Source of the DNA: Salinimonas chungwhensis DSM 16280
GTDB lineage: Bacteria; Pseudomonadota; Gammaproteobacteria; Enterobacterales; Alteromonadaceae
Reading direction: 5' to 3'
DNA length: 64,000 nt
Assembly: GCF_000378185.1 (NCBI RefSeq)
Contig: NZ_KB899378.1
Coordinates: 1-64,000 of the forward strand
Shown here: piece after piece, positions 16,691 to 24,788 of the stretch
How the letters are laid out: each line of letters begins with the position of its first letter
Position numbering within the stretch: position 1 is the stretch's first letter
Program-made: the position numbers and the translations under genes
The notes under the pieces: model-generated
The model's input: only the letters and a program-made list of their open reading frames with translations
Database searches by the model: none
Told to the model about the DNA's origin: nothing

Positions 16691-16873
16691 TTAAGGTTGT
16701 TTATGTAACGCGTCGTAAAGCCCATTACCTAATCCTTCTCCAAAAGACCAGGCCACATCAAGTACTGATAAATAAGCACCAAATGCTACTGCTCCAGCGT
16801 AATAATGTAGCGGAGTTCCACCTGAAATATATCTTATTTTGTTTTCATTTAAGGTTTCAAATGTGTCTTTCAT
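16691..16873 (-). CDS. Double-glycine-leader bacteriocin/microcin-like precursor
   Basis: This is a 60-residue peptide. Residues 1-19 (MKDTFETLNENKIRYISGG) form a leader with the usual spaced hydrophobic and acidic residues and a Gly-Gly end, the signal cut by C39-peptidase ABC exporters. The 41-residue core begins TPLHYYAGAVAFGAYL, is amphipathic to hydrophobic, includes Trp and a GEGLGNG stretch with GxxxG spacing, and ends YDALHKQP. AAGGA lies six bases before the ATG. A paralogue follows 12 bases downstream, then two small membrane proteins. This is the pattern of a two-peptide (class IIb-like) bacteriocin. No C39 transporter is in the window, so export would need one elsewhere. Activity is inference. 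Confidence 0.7.
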   Translation of the reverse strand: MKDTFETLNENKIRYISGGTPLHYYAGAVAFGAYLSVLDVAWSFGEGLGNGLYDALHKQP

Positions 16874-17271
16874 AAATATCCTTATTTAACTTTTATGAAA
16901 ATTACAAATATTCGTATCGAATATCTACTTTTGTCTAACGGCATGTTGAATAGTAACAAGCCATTTTAAAAATAAATACTGAACAAATTGTCGTTTTATC
17001 AATCTACACATTATTTAAAGCGAACAGCACTTCAGTATATGTAGTGGTTTACTTTAAAATGACTAAAGTAAACTACATAAGTAAGCAGGGCGAAAAGAAA
17101 CCTCGAAAACCAATAAATAGCAAATTGTCACTACTTTTATCATAGCACCCCATCATCTTATAAAGTGTGAGCATTGGTTTCACCTGTACCAGGGTGTAGA
17201 TATTTTTCATAAAAATGGATAAGCGTATGAGATCTTTGAAGTACAATTGTTGGCAAAAATTCGGAGTCTTT
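16874..17271. other. AT-rich intergenic stretch, promoter region of the peptide locus
   Basis: About 400 AT-rich bases separate the leftward peptide operon from the rightward TPR gene. The only marked structure is the inverted repeat at 17047-17073. No further leader peptide is seen. Confidence 0.45.
17047..17073. promoter_or_regulatory. Operator-like inverted repeat upstream of the peptide operon
   Basis: GTTTACTTTA (17047-17056) and TAAAGTAAAC (17064-17073) are a perfect 10-bp inverted repeat seven bases apart, and outer GTAG/CTAC extend it with a small bulge. It lies about 175 bases upstream of the intact precursor. It could bind a dimeric regulator; a terminator is less likely because no gene ends here. 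Confidence 0.45.
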
Positions 17272-17913
17272 ATGCAAATTTTACGAACAACCGCACTAGT
17301 GACTGCGCTTTGCTTCTCTTTACCTGCTCTGGCTCAGGAGAAATCCTCGTTATTAGATATCCAGCATAAGTGGGCGAAAGTAAACTATGGCATTGACAAT
17401 GCAAAGCAGCTTGGTCAGTTTGAATCTTTGATTGAACAAGCTCGGGAACTTGTAGCAGCATCACCCAATAACGCCGCAGCCCTAACCTGGCTCGGTATCG
17501 CACAGGCCAGTGCTGCCAGAGCAAAAGGCGGACTGGGCGCACTTGATTTTGCTGAAAACGCCCGTGAAAATTTTGAAAAAGCCATAGAGATTGAACCGTC
17601 GTCGCTAAACGGCACAGCGCTATTCAGTCTGGCCGCGCTGTATTATAAAGTCCCCGGTTGGCCAGTGAGTTTTGGCGACGTTGATAAAGCCGAGAAACTT
17701 TTTAAAGACGCTCTCGCCATCCACCCGAAAGGTATCGACCCTAACTATTTTTATGCCGAGTATTTATACGAAGAGGGCAATTATGAGTCGGCCTACAGAT
17801 ATTTGCAGCAAGCATTGCAAGCTGATCCTCGTCCGAATAGACCGCTGGCTGATAGCGGCCGACGTGAAGCTGTTAAAACGTTATTGAAAAAAGTTACGTC
17901 AAAACGCAGTTAA
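17272..17913 (+). CDS. Periplasmic tetratricopeptide-repeat protein
   Basis: The start at 17272 (GGAG five bases upstream) places a clean signal peptide (MQILRTTALVTALCFSLPAL, then AQ) at the N-terminus; an earlier in-frame ATG at 17215 would bury it. The mature protein of about 190 residues has TPR-like helical pairs with typical endings such as AIEIEPSSLNG, ALAIHPKGIDP and ALQADPRP. It is likely a periplasmic scaffold or assembly factor. No partner is evident; katG follows 150 bases downstream as a separate unit. Confidence 0.75.
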   Translation: MQILRTTALVTALCFSLPALAQEKSSLLDIQHKWAKVNYGIDNAKQLGQFESLIEQARELVAASPNNAAALTWLGIAQASAARAKGGLGALDFAENARENFEKAIEIEPSSLNGTALFSLAALYYKVPGWPVSFGDVDKAEKLFKDALAIHPKGIDPNYFYAEYLYEEGNYESAYRYLQQALQADPRPNRPLADSGRREAVKTLLKKVTSKRS

Positions 17914-18065
17914 CGGTGAGCCCGGGGGCTGATTATTCAGTACGTTGATTTCTCTTAAAAAATCCGATTAGCATAATCTAATTTACTTATTTCCCAGAAG
18001 CCCACTTTTAGACGATGCTTAGTGGGTAGCTTATGTTAATGACATTGTACTAAGAGGAATAAATT

Positions 18066-20291
18066 ATGTTAAAGCGCGTAATGACAGTGGCAGCGGCAGT
18101 GTCCATCGCACTGTCGCCGGTAACAATGGCTGCCGAACAACAGGCGCAGTCACAAGAAGTGCGCAGCAACGCATTCTGGTGGCCGGAACAGCTGAACCTT
18201 GGCCCATTGCGGGCGCATGGCCCGGAATCAAATCCTTATGGTGAAGATTTTGATTATGCTGAGGCTTTCGAGCAGCTTGACCTACAAGCTGTAAAAAAAG
18301 ATATACGTGCAGTACTGACCGACTCACAGGATTGGTGGCCGGCTGACTATGGTCACTATGGTCCGTTCTTCATTCGTATGGCATGGCATGCTGCGGGAAC
18401 CTACCGTGTGCACGACGGACGTGGCGGTGCTGGTGGTGGCCAACAACGCTTCGACCCGCTAAACAGCTGGCCTGATAATGCTAATCTGGATAAGGCGCGA
18501 CGCCTGCTCTGGCCAATAAAGCAAAAGTACGGCCGCAGTATTTCGTGGGCGGATTTGATGGCGCTTACCGGGAATGTAGCGTTAGAGGACATGGGCTTTA
18601 AAACATTCGGCTATGCCGGTGGGCGTGTTGATGACTGGGAACCCGATTTGGTTTACTGGGGACCGGAAAGCAAGTTTTTAACCGACGAGCGCCGGGATAA
18701 AAAAGGCAAACTTAAAGGACCTTTAGCTGCGGTGGAAATGGGGCTTATTTATGTTAACCCTGAAGGGCCTCACGGCAACCCAGACCCTATCGCGTCAGCA
18801 AAAGATATTCGTATGTCCTTTGGTCGCATGGCAATGGATGATGAAGAAATTGTTGCTTTGATTGCCGGTGGTCACACATTTGGTAAAGCCCACGGCGCTA
18901 AAAAAGCAGATTGTCTGGACAAAGAACCGGCTGCAGCAGGTGTTGAAGAACAAGGTATGGGCTGGAAAAATAAATGTGGTAAAGGTAACGCAGAAGATAC
19001 CATGACCAGCGGCCTTGAAGGTGCATGGACAGTTACGCCCACGAAATGGACGACTAACTATCTGGATAACCTGTTTGCCTTTGAGTGGAAAAAAACGAAG
19101 AGTCCGGCAGGAGCCACTCAATGGATTCCTAAATCAGAATCTGCTGCGAATATGGTTCCGGATGCCCACGACAAGTCAAAGCGCCATGCACCAATAATGT
19201 TCACCACTGACCTGGCGTTAAAAGAAGATCCTGAATTCCGTAAAATCGCATTGCGCTTTAAAGATAACCCGGAAGAATACGAGAAAGCCTTTGCTAAAGC
19301 CTGGTTCAAGCTAAATCACCGAGATCTCGGCCCCCGTGCTCGCTATCTTGGCGATGAAGTGCCTGAGGAAGTATTGAAATGGCAGGATCCGATTCCCGAA
19401 GTCGATTATAAACTGGTAAATGACAAACAGATTTCCCAGTTAAAAGCGCAGATTTTAGAGACCGGATTAACGATCCCAGAGTTAGTGAGAACGGCATGGG
19501 CCTCTGCTGCAAGCTATCGCGATACCGATATGCGTGGCGGCGCAAACGGCGCGCGGATCCGACTGGCTCCGCAAAACAGCTGGCCGGTGAATAACCCGGA
19601 CGAACTGGACAAGGTACTGAATGAACTTCAGCAAGTTCAAAAGAACTTCAACGAAGGCTCATCTGAGGTGCAAATTTCTCTGGCGGACACGATTGTTCTG
19701 GCAGGGGCTGCTGCCATCGAAAAAGCCGCCAGTGATGCCGGTTATGATATCAGTGTTCCGTTTAAGCCAGGTCGTGCTGATGCCAGTGCAGAGATGACCG
19801 ATGTCGACTCTTTTGCCTACTTAGAGCCCAAAGCTGATGCCTTTAGAAACTATTATTCTGAGGACGCCTGGAAATCGCCGGCAGAAATGATGGTTGAACG
19901 TGCTGATCTGTTGTCCTTAACGGTACCAGAGATGACAGTATTGTTAGGAGGCATGCGGAGTCTGGATGCAAACCACGACCAAATGCAGCATGGTGTGCTT
20001 ACTACCACTCCCGGACAGTTGAATAATGCATTTTTTGTGAATCTGTTGGACATGTCTACGCAGTGGGAAAAATCGTCGGATGACGAGACAATTTATGTAG
20101 GCAAAGACCGCAAGACCGGTGAGCAGAAGTGGACCGCCACGCCGGTTGACCTGATCTATGGTTCAAATTCTGAATTGCGTGCTATTGCGGAAGTTTATGC
20201 ATCTGATAACGCAAAACAGAAGTTTGTGGATGACTTTGTCGCTGCCTGGACGAAGGTAATGACCAACGACAGGTTTGACCTTAAGTCTTAA
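18066..20291 (+). CDS. katG: Catalase-peroxidase KatG with signal peptide
   Basis: This 741-residue bifunctional heme catalase-peroxidase has an N-terminal signal peptide ([20 protein letters not shown], cleavage near A22-A23), so the enzyme should work in the periplasm. Distal residues R104, W107 and H108 are in [12 protein letters not shown]. The Met-Tyr-Trp adduct is W107, Y229 ([12 protein letters not shown]) and M255 (GRMAMDDEE), and the proximal heme ligand is H270 ([11 protein letters not shown]). All are present, so it should be active. The second, inactive KatG half follows to the C-terminus. AGAGGAA lies six bases upstream of the ATG and a strong terminator follows. OxyR, encoded 28 kb away, is a plausible regulator. 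Confidence 0.96.
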   Translation: MLKRVMTVAAAVSIALSPVTMAAEQQAQSQEVRSNAFWWPEQLNLGPLRAHGPESNPYGEDFDYAEAFEQLDLQAVKKDIRAVLTDSQDWWPADYGHYGPFFIRMAWHAAGTYRVHDGRGGAGGGQQRFDPLNSWPDNANLDKARRLLWPIKQKYGRSISWADLMALTGNVALEDMGFKTFGYAGGRVDDWEPDLVYWGPESKFLTDERRDKKGKLKGPLAAVEMGLIYVNPEGPHGNPDPIASAKDIRMSFGRMAMDDEEIVALIAGGHTFGKAHGAKKADCLDKEPAAAGVEEQGMGWKNKCGKGNAEDTMTSGLEGAWTVTPTKWTTNYLDNLFAFEWKKTKSPAGATQWIPKSESAANMVPDAHDKSKRHAPIMFTTDLALKEDPEFRKIALRFKDNPEEYEKAFAKAWFKLNHRDLGPRARYLGDEVPEEVLKWQDPIPEVDYKLVNDKQISQLKAQILETGLTIPELVRTAWASAASYRDTDMRGGANGARIRLAPQNSWPVNNPDELDKVLNELQQVQKNFNEGSSEVQISLADTIVLAGAAAIEKAASDAGYDISVPFKPGRADASAEMTDVDSFAYLEPKADAFRNYYSEDAWKSPAEMMVERADLLSLTVPEMTVLLGGMRSLDANHDQMQHGVLTTTPGQLNNAFFVNLLDMSTQWEKSSDDETIYVGKDRKTGEQKWTATPVDLIYGSNSELRAIAEVYASDNAKQKFVDDFVAAWTKVMTNDRFDLKS

Positions 20292-20333
20292 TCACTACGT
20301 TGCAATGCAGATATACAGGTCTCAGAGCCTGAT

Positions 20334-20358
20334 AAAGCCGCCCCAGGGGCGGCTTTTT
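20334..20358 (+). terminator. Rho-independent terminator after katG
   Basis: AAAGCCGCC (20334-20342) pairs with GGCGGCTTT (20348-20356) around a five-base loop, and T-rich sequence follows. It shows that the downstream hydrolase frame must start after it. Confidence 0.88.
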
Positions 20359-20415
20359 ATTTATGCCCCAAAATTCGATAAAGTAGCCGTTACTTCATCG
20401 CAATGGTTAAAGCGT

Positions 20416-21138
20416 ATGCACCCTGCATTTGTTCCCGTTATCTTTTTAGTCAGCCTACTTTTCAGCGGCCTGACGGTCGCTCAACATTCTCAGAAGCTGC
20501 TATTTATCGGTAACAGTTTCACGTTTTTTAACCAGGGTATCGATCATCACGTGGCTGCGCTTGCCCGTCACGTCACCCCCTCGCAAGAGTTATTTACACA
20601 ACGCAATGCCTTTGGTGGAGAAACATTAAAGGGCCATGTCACTCGTCGAGATACCGTTGAGGTGATCGCTAAGCATAATTGGGATCATGTTATTCTGCAG
20701 GGTTATAGTAACGAACCAATAACGGATTATGCCCGGTTTGAAAAATACGCCTTAAGACTGACTAATGAAGCACGCGACGCGGGCGCTACCGTACATTTGC
20801 TGATGACGTGGGCTTATCGTAAGCAGCCGGCTATGACTGAAAAACTGCAACGTGCCTATGAACGGGCGGCCCGTAATACGGCGACCCGGGCTATCCCTGC
20901 CGGCGCCGCTTTTGCCCTTGCAGTCCAAAGGCAGCCTCAGCTCAACCTGTACAGCGACAACAAGCATCCTAATACAGCGGGGACTTATCTTGCTGCCTGT
21001 GTGGTTTACCAATGGCTGTTTGATATTCCATCTTCACAAAGCCGCTATTATGGGGGGTTATCGCCACAGCAGGCCAGGTTTTTACAGCAGGTGGCAAGCG
21101 ACACTGTTACGCAATTTAAACCAAATAAAATGCAGTAA
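20416..21138 (+). CDS. Secreted SGNH-family hydrolase
   Basis: The start at 20416 is chosen because the longer open frame would include the katG terminator, and because a signal peptide then begins at once (MHPAFVPVIFLVSLLFSGLT, then VAQ). The 240-residue protein has the SGNH block I LLFIGNSFTFFNQG, with Asn-Ser in place of the common Asp-Ser, VILQGYSNEP, and the catalytic D-x-x-H in YSDNKHPNTAGTYLAA. It would be a periplasmic or secreted esterase, possibly a carbohydrate esterase. The ribosome site is weak. It could share a promoter with yigZ downstream. Confidence 0.72.
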   Translation: MHPAFVPVIFLVSLLFSGLTVAQHSQKLLFIGNSFTFFNQGIDHHVAALARHVTPSQELFTQRNAFGGETLKGHVTRRDTVEVIAKHNWDHVILQGYSNEPITDYARFEKYALRLTNEARDAGATVHLLMTWAYRKQPAMTEKLQRAYERAARNTATRAIPAGAAFALAVQRQPQLNLYSDNKHPNTAGTYLAACVVYQWLFDIPSSQSRYYGGLSPQQARFLQQVASDTVTQFKPNKMQ

Positions 21139-21182
21139 CAGCGACGTGCTAAGCGTTATATTCACAGGTATACTGCTACCCT

Positions 21183-21794
21183 ATGCCATATCAAATTCCC
21201 AAAACTACTTATCATACTCGTTATGAGATAAAGAAAAGCCAGTTTATCGGCTACGCTGCACATGCCCCTTGCAGAGAAGACGCAATGGCGTTTGTGGCAA
21301 GTCTCAAAGCAAAATATCCCGATGCCGGCCATCATTGCTGGGCATACTTACTGGGCTCGCCTGCCGCTCCTGAAAGCATTGCTATGAGTGACGATGGTGA
21401 ACCCAGTGGCACTGCCGGAAAACCTATACTGAATGTTTTACAACATAATGACATTGGCGACATTATTATTGTGGTAGTGCGTTATTTCGGTGGGATAAAG
21501 CTGGGGGCCGGAGGGTTGGTACGGGCATATTCATCATCGGCTCAAATGACCCTGGAATCACTGCCCACCCATCAATTGGTTAAGCAAACCAGTTTGAGGG
21601 TTACTGCCGATTTCAAACACGAACAATTTGTTCGTCATTTTGCTCAACAGCATTCGGGCAGCATTAACGAGACTCAATATCATACTGCGGTGACTATCGC
21701 TATGTTGCTGCCCGACCAGGCTGTAGAAACCTTTACCTCATTAGGTGACAGCATGGGCTTTACGGTCGAGATCGGACAGTCTGCGGGACGTTAG
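21183..21794 (+). CDS. yigZ: YigZ/IMPACT-family protein
   Basis: This 203-residue protein is almost the length of E. coli YigZ (204). The family signature is present: KKSQFIGYA near the start, HHCWAYLLG, MSDDGEPSGTAGKPIL and VVRYFGGIKLGAGGLVRAYS. The second domain is the ferredoxin-like UPF0029 C-terminal part. The eukaryotic relative IMPACT regulates GCN2; the bacterial function is unclear. The last four bases overlap the converging ohr gene. The ribosome site is poor. Confidence 0.92.
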   Translation: MPYQIPKTTYHTRYEIKKSQFIGYAAHAPCREDAMAFVASLKAKYPDAGHHCWAYLLGSPAAPESIAMSDDGEPSGTAGKPILNVLQHNDIGDIIIVVVRYFGGIKLGAGGLVRAYSSSAQMTLESLPTHQLVKQTSLRVTADFKHEQFVRHFAQQHSGSINETQYHTAVTIAMLLPDQAVETFTSLGDSMGFTVEIGQSAGR

Positions 21795-22219
21795 GCCAGC
21801 TTCAAATCAACTTCAATATTGCCGCGGGTTGCGTTTGAGTAAGGACAAACTTCATGTGCTGCGTCAACCAGCTTGCGGGCATCAGCTTCAGGCATATCAC
21901 CTAAATCCACCGTCAGTGTCACTGCAATGGCAAACCCTTTGTCGATAGGTCCGATAGCCGCTTCACCTGTAACTGAAACATCATTGCTCAGCTTAAGATT
22001 TTGCGTACCTGCGACATGCTTCAGGGCGCCGATAAAACAGGCAGAGTAACCGGCAGCAAACAGCTGCTCAGGGTTAGTGCCATCACCATCATCGCCACCC
22101 ATGGCTTGTGGTACGGAAAGTTTGGTTTTAAGACGTCCATCACTTGATTCAGCGCGGCCATCTCTGCCACCTGTGGCAGTGGCTTTGCCTGTATATATAA
22201 CGCTATCCAGTTTATGCAT
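21791..22219 (-). CDS. ohr: Organic hydroperoxide resistance protein Ohr
   Basis: This 142-residue OsmC/Ohr-family thiol peroxidase reduces organic hydroperoxides to alcohols, usually with lipoylated proteins as reductant. The two catalytic cysteines are present: C61 (AAGYSACFIGAL) and C125 (AHEVCPYSNATRGN). The GGDDGDGTNPEQLFAAGYSA region is characteristic of the Ohr subgroup. It is divergent from ohrR, and two operator palindromes lie between them. Confidence 0.94.
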   Translation of the reverse strand: MHKLDSVIYTGKATATGGRDGRAESSDGRLKTKLSVPQAMGGDDGDGTNPEQLFAAGYSACFIGALKHVAGTQNLKLSNDVSVTGEAAIGPIDKGFAIAVTLTVDLGDMPEADARKLVDAAHEVCPYSNATRGNIEVDLKLA

Positions 22220-22242
22220 GAGCTTCTCCTGCTGTTAATTTA

Positions 22243-22256
22243 CTTTGCATGCAAAG
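22243..22256. promoter_or_regulatory. OhrR operator, copy near ohr
   Basis: CTTTGCATGCAAAG is a perfect palindrome 24 bases upstream of the ohr start. The core TTTGCATGCAAA is repeated near ohrR. OhrR proteins of the MarR family bind such palindromes and release them when their cysteine is oxidised. Confidence 0.82.
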
Positions 22257-22290
22257 CAAATTAACCCATATAGTGTTGCTGTTCAAGTAG

Positions 22291-22302
22291 TTTGCATGCA
22301 AA
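22291..22302. promoter_or_regulatory. OhrR operator, copy near ohrR
   Basis: TTTGCATGCAAA is a perfect 12-bp palindrome 20 bases upstream of the ohrR ATG, identical in core to the copy at 22244-22255. It suggests autoregulation of ohrR along with control of ohr. Confidence 0.8.
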
Positions 22303-22321
22303 ATTGTCTCAGAGGTGATTT

Positions 22322-22756
22322 ATGACAACCCCCCTTAGTTTAAACAATCAGCTTTGCCATCGGTTTTATACCCTGTCCAATGCTTTCAGCCGGGCTTACC
22401 GTCCCCTGCTCAGCCAATTGGGGATAACTTATCCGCAGTACGTAGTTCTGATGAGCCTGTGGGAACGCGACGATGTACCGATTTCAGAACTGGTTGGACA
22501 TACCCGCATCGATGGCGGTGCCATGAGCCTTATCCTAAAGAAGCTGGAAAAAAAAGGCTTTATTACTTTTTCTGCAGATGAAAAAGATCGTCGCATAAGA
22601 CGGGTTTTGCTGACCCCATTCGGTCATCAGCAAAAAGCACGGGCAGAGGGTATACCTGAGCAGATGCGATGTAAGCTGAAAAACATTACCCAGGCGGAGG
22701 CCTCAACGCTGCTCCTTTTAATGGATAAGCTAAATGCAGAACTGGAAGATGAGTAA
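22322..22756 (+). CDS. ohrR: MarR-family organic peroxide sensor OhrR
   Basis: This 144-residue winged-helix repressor has the reactive N-terminal cysteine C12 (NNQLCHRFYTLSNAF) that defines the OhrR group; no second cysteine suited to a 2-Cys form is obvious apart from one near residue 120 (MRCKLKN). Further signatures are LGITYPQYVVLMSLWE, the recognition region DGGAMSLILKKLEKKGFI and the wing DEKDRRIRRVLLT. CAGAGGTGATTT precedes the ATG. With ohr and the two palindromes it forms a complete peroxide-sensing switch. Confidence 0.93.
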   Translation: MTTPLSLNNQLCHRFYTLSNAFSRAYRPLLSQLGITYPQYVVLMSLWERDDVPISELVGHTRIDGGAMSLILKKLEKKGFITFSADEKDRRIRRVLLTPFGHQQKARAEGIPEQMRCKLKNITQAEASTLLLLMDKLNAELEDE

Positions 22757-22915
22757 GTAGCATCAGGTAGGGAAAAGCATTGGTTTAGCAAGATGATGCG
22801 CTGTGAGTAATCTAACTAGCCGGATAACCCTTTTACAGTGTTGCCCACTGCCAGACGCGCCCTACCCGTTCCCATCATTATAATTTTGTCTGTTGAAGAG
22901 GTCAGTGCTAGATTA

Positions 22916-22937
22916 CCTGCCTTTTTGAAAAAGCAGG
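22916..22937. repeat. Hairpin upstream of the DUF481-like gene
   Basis: CCTGC-C-TTTTT (22916-22926) and AAAAAGCAGG (22928-22937) form a tight hairpin 43 bases before the next gene's ATG. It lies in the 223-base gap after ohrR and could be a leader structure; it lacks a following T-run. Confidence 0.4.
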
Positions 22938-22979
22938 CGTGAAGGTTCTCCTGCAATCCGCTTCGATAAGGATATTTTT

Positions 22980-23780
22980 ATGCCAGACCTTAGTCCCCAC
23001 TGTAATACAGTACAGCCTGTGCGGTATCTTGTAGCCGGGTTAATGTGCTGTGGCCTGAGTCAGGCTGCTCATGCAATTGTGCCAATCAATGTAACAATCA
23101 TACCGCCAGAAGGTATCAGTGGCGAAACCAGTGTGAGTATTAATGGCCAGTCCGGGAATAAGGATGAGCAGGAATATAGTGTAAACGGCTTAGTGCGGTT
23201 TAAGAAAAACACCGATTTATTTGTTTTATTAGGTGACTACAGCTACTCAGAAACCAACGATGTCACAGACGAAGATGAACTGTTTTTACATGGCAGATGG
23301 GTTCGTCAGGATCAATTTGGAGAGTCAGTCGACTCTGAACTTTTTGTTCAGTATCAGTATGATGACTTTGCCGACATCTCAGGCCGGCGATTGGCTGGTG
23401 CCAATGTAAGATGGCGCAATGAAGAAAAAAACTTAACTTCTGAACGCCAGTTTATTGTCGGCACAGGACTGTTTTATGAGTCAGAAACCTCTGAGCAGAC
23501 GTCGGTAACAGACGACACTATAAGAGCCAATATTTACACCAATCTGGTATATCGGCATACCGGCGATTTTCCGTATGTCGCGTCGGCTTCTACGTATATC
23601 CAGCCGGCTGTCGATGACCTGAGTGACCTGCGACTACTGGGTGTGGGCAGTATTAACTTTCCCATCCGCCCCTCTTTGAGCGTAGGATTTGATATTGAGG
23701 TGAAACATAACTCAATACCGTTTTCAGACGTGAAAAAGACCGACGTAGATTATGGTGTATCACTGAGCTATGAGTTTTGA
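22980..23780 (+). CDS. Putative outer membrane beta-barrel protein (DUF481-like)
   Basis: This 266-residue protein has a signal peptide (YLVAGLMCCGLSQAAHA, cleavage near residue 33) after a longer than usual polar N-terminus. The mature part alternates beta-strands with aromatic residues and ends in YGVSLSYEF, a terminal Phe typical of barrel proteins. The pattern LFVQYQYDDFADISGRRLAGANVRW resembles the DUF481/YdiY salt-induced outer membrane family. AAGGA lies eight bases before the ATG. Function is unknown; it stands alone. Confidence 0.65.
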   Translation: MPDLSPHCNTVQPVRYLVAGLMCCGLSQAAHAIVPINVTIIPPEGISGETSVSINGQSGNKDEQEYSVNGLVRFKKNTDLFVLLGDYSYSETNDVTDEDELFLHGRWVRQDQFGESVDSELFVQYQYDDFADISGRRLAGANVRWRNEEKNLTSERQFIVGTGLFYESETSEQTSVTDDTIRANIYTNLVYRHTGDFPYVASASTYIQPAVDDLSDLRLLGVGSINFPIRPSLSVGFDIEVKHNSIPFSDVKKTDVDYGVSLSYEF

Positions 23781-24139
23781 AGCAGAGGTAACCCAAAACA
23801 ATCCCGCGGTAAATCCGTTTTATTTCGTTAGATGAAGCACCAGCTGTCTGTCATTCTACATTGCGTTGGTGACTGGTTTCTCACTTATAGTTTACCAAGA
23901 GCATGTAATTTTTTTCTCATGCACTCCCCCCGCCAGCACATGATACAAGAGGAGCGTGCTGCTGCGCCTGTCATCAGGCGGGAGATAGTGATAAAAACCT
24001 GGCATATCTGTAGTATCTCCTCAGTTATTCCAGGATGATAAGTATGTGCTCAACCTTGATTTGACACGCGTTCATCGAATTTTGAGGTTGATGCGTATAA
24101 GGTTGAGTTTACACGTGTACGCTCAAAAGGTGATTGGTT
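23781..24139. other. Intergenic stretch with no gene seen
   Basis: In 359 bases there is no convincing frame or RNA. It presumably holds the promoter of the HlyIII-type gene; TTGAGGTTGATGC and AAGGTTGAG near 24085-24110 are short direct repeats of unclear meaning. Confidence 0.35.
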
Positions 24140-24775
24140 ATGTCGTCAGTACCCTCTGCGGGTTATACTGTTAAAGAAGAATGGATTAACAGTCTGAGTC
24201 ACGGCGTAGGGCTGGTAGGCGCTATTGCAGGCCTGGTCTTAATGCTGCTGCGGGCAGACAGTGTGTTAGCAGTCACCGTGTCAGTGATATACGGTGTTTC
24301 GCTCATCCTCATGTTCTTAAGTTCCACGCTGTATCATGGAATTACCCATCAGCGAACCAAAGGGTGGTTGAAGTTGTTTGATCACAGTGCCATCTATCTG
24401 CTCATTGCGGGCACTTATACGCCCTTACTGCTTATTTCTATTGGCGGCTGGCTGGGTATCTCAATGACCATTGTGGTCTGGTCGCTGGCCCTTGGGGGCG
24501 TAGCGTTTAAATTGGTCGCTCAGCACCGGTTTCCCCGTATTTCAGTAGCCACTTATCTGTTGCTGGGGTGGATTGCACTAGCGATCATCTACCCGCTATA
24601 TACAGCATTGCCAGAGCCCGGATTGTGGCTTATCGTCGCCGGTGGACTCTGCTTCAGTATTGGGGTTATCTTCTATGTCGCAAAAAAGGTAAAATATACT
24701 CACGCTATCTGGCATCTTTTTGTTATAGCCGGGTGCAGCTGTCACTATCTTTCCATCTATTATTATGTTGTTTAA
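24140..24775 (+). CDS. HlyIII/YqfA-family membrane protein
   Basis: This 211-residue protein has seven membrane helices and belongs to the hemolysin III/progestin and adipoQ receptor superfamily. Conserved residues of the fold are present: NSLSHGVGLVGA in helix 1, SSTLYHG in the second segment, the LFDHSAIYLLIAGTYTPLL helix, and a histidine in the last helix (HAIWHLFVIAGCSCHYLS). These usually form a buried metal site. Despite the family name there is no good evidence for toxin activity; membrane lipid homeostasis is more likely. The ATG at 24140 was chosen over a TTG six bases earlier. Confidence 0.88.
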   Translation: MSSVPSAGYTVKEEWINSLSHGVGLVGAIAGLVLMLLRADSVLAVTVSVIYGVSLILMFLSSTLYHGITHQRTKGWLKLFDHSAIYLLIAGTYTPLLLISIGGWLGISMTIVVWSLALGGVAFKLVAQHRFPRISVATYLLLGWIALAIIYPLYTALPEPGLWLIVAGGLCFSIGVIFYVAKKVKYTHAIWHLFVIAGCSCHYLSIYYYVV

Positions 24776-24788
24776 GGCTATTAGCGAT

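Noticed and set aside
17215..17271. Upstream start of the TPR protein
   Set aside because: It would put 19 polar residues before a clear signal peptide; GGAG upstream of 17272 supports the later start.
20275..20415. N-terminal extension of the SGNH hydrolase
   Set aside because: This stretch contains the katG terminator, and the signal peptide begins only at 20416.
24140..24775. Hemolysin toxin
   Set aside because: The HlyIII name is historical; the protein is a seven-helix membrane protein of the PAQR superfamily and no toxin features are visible.
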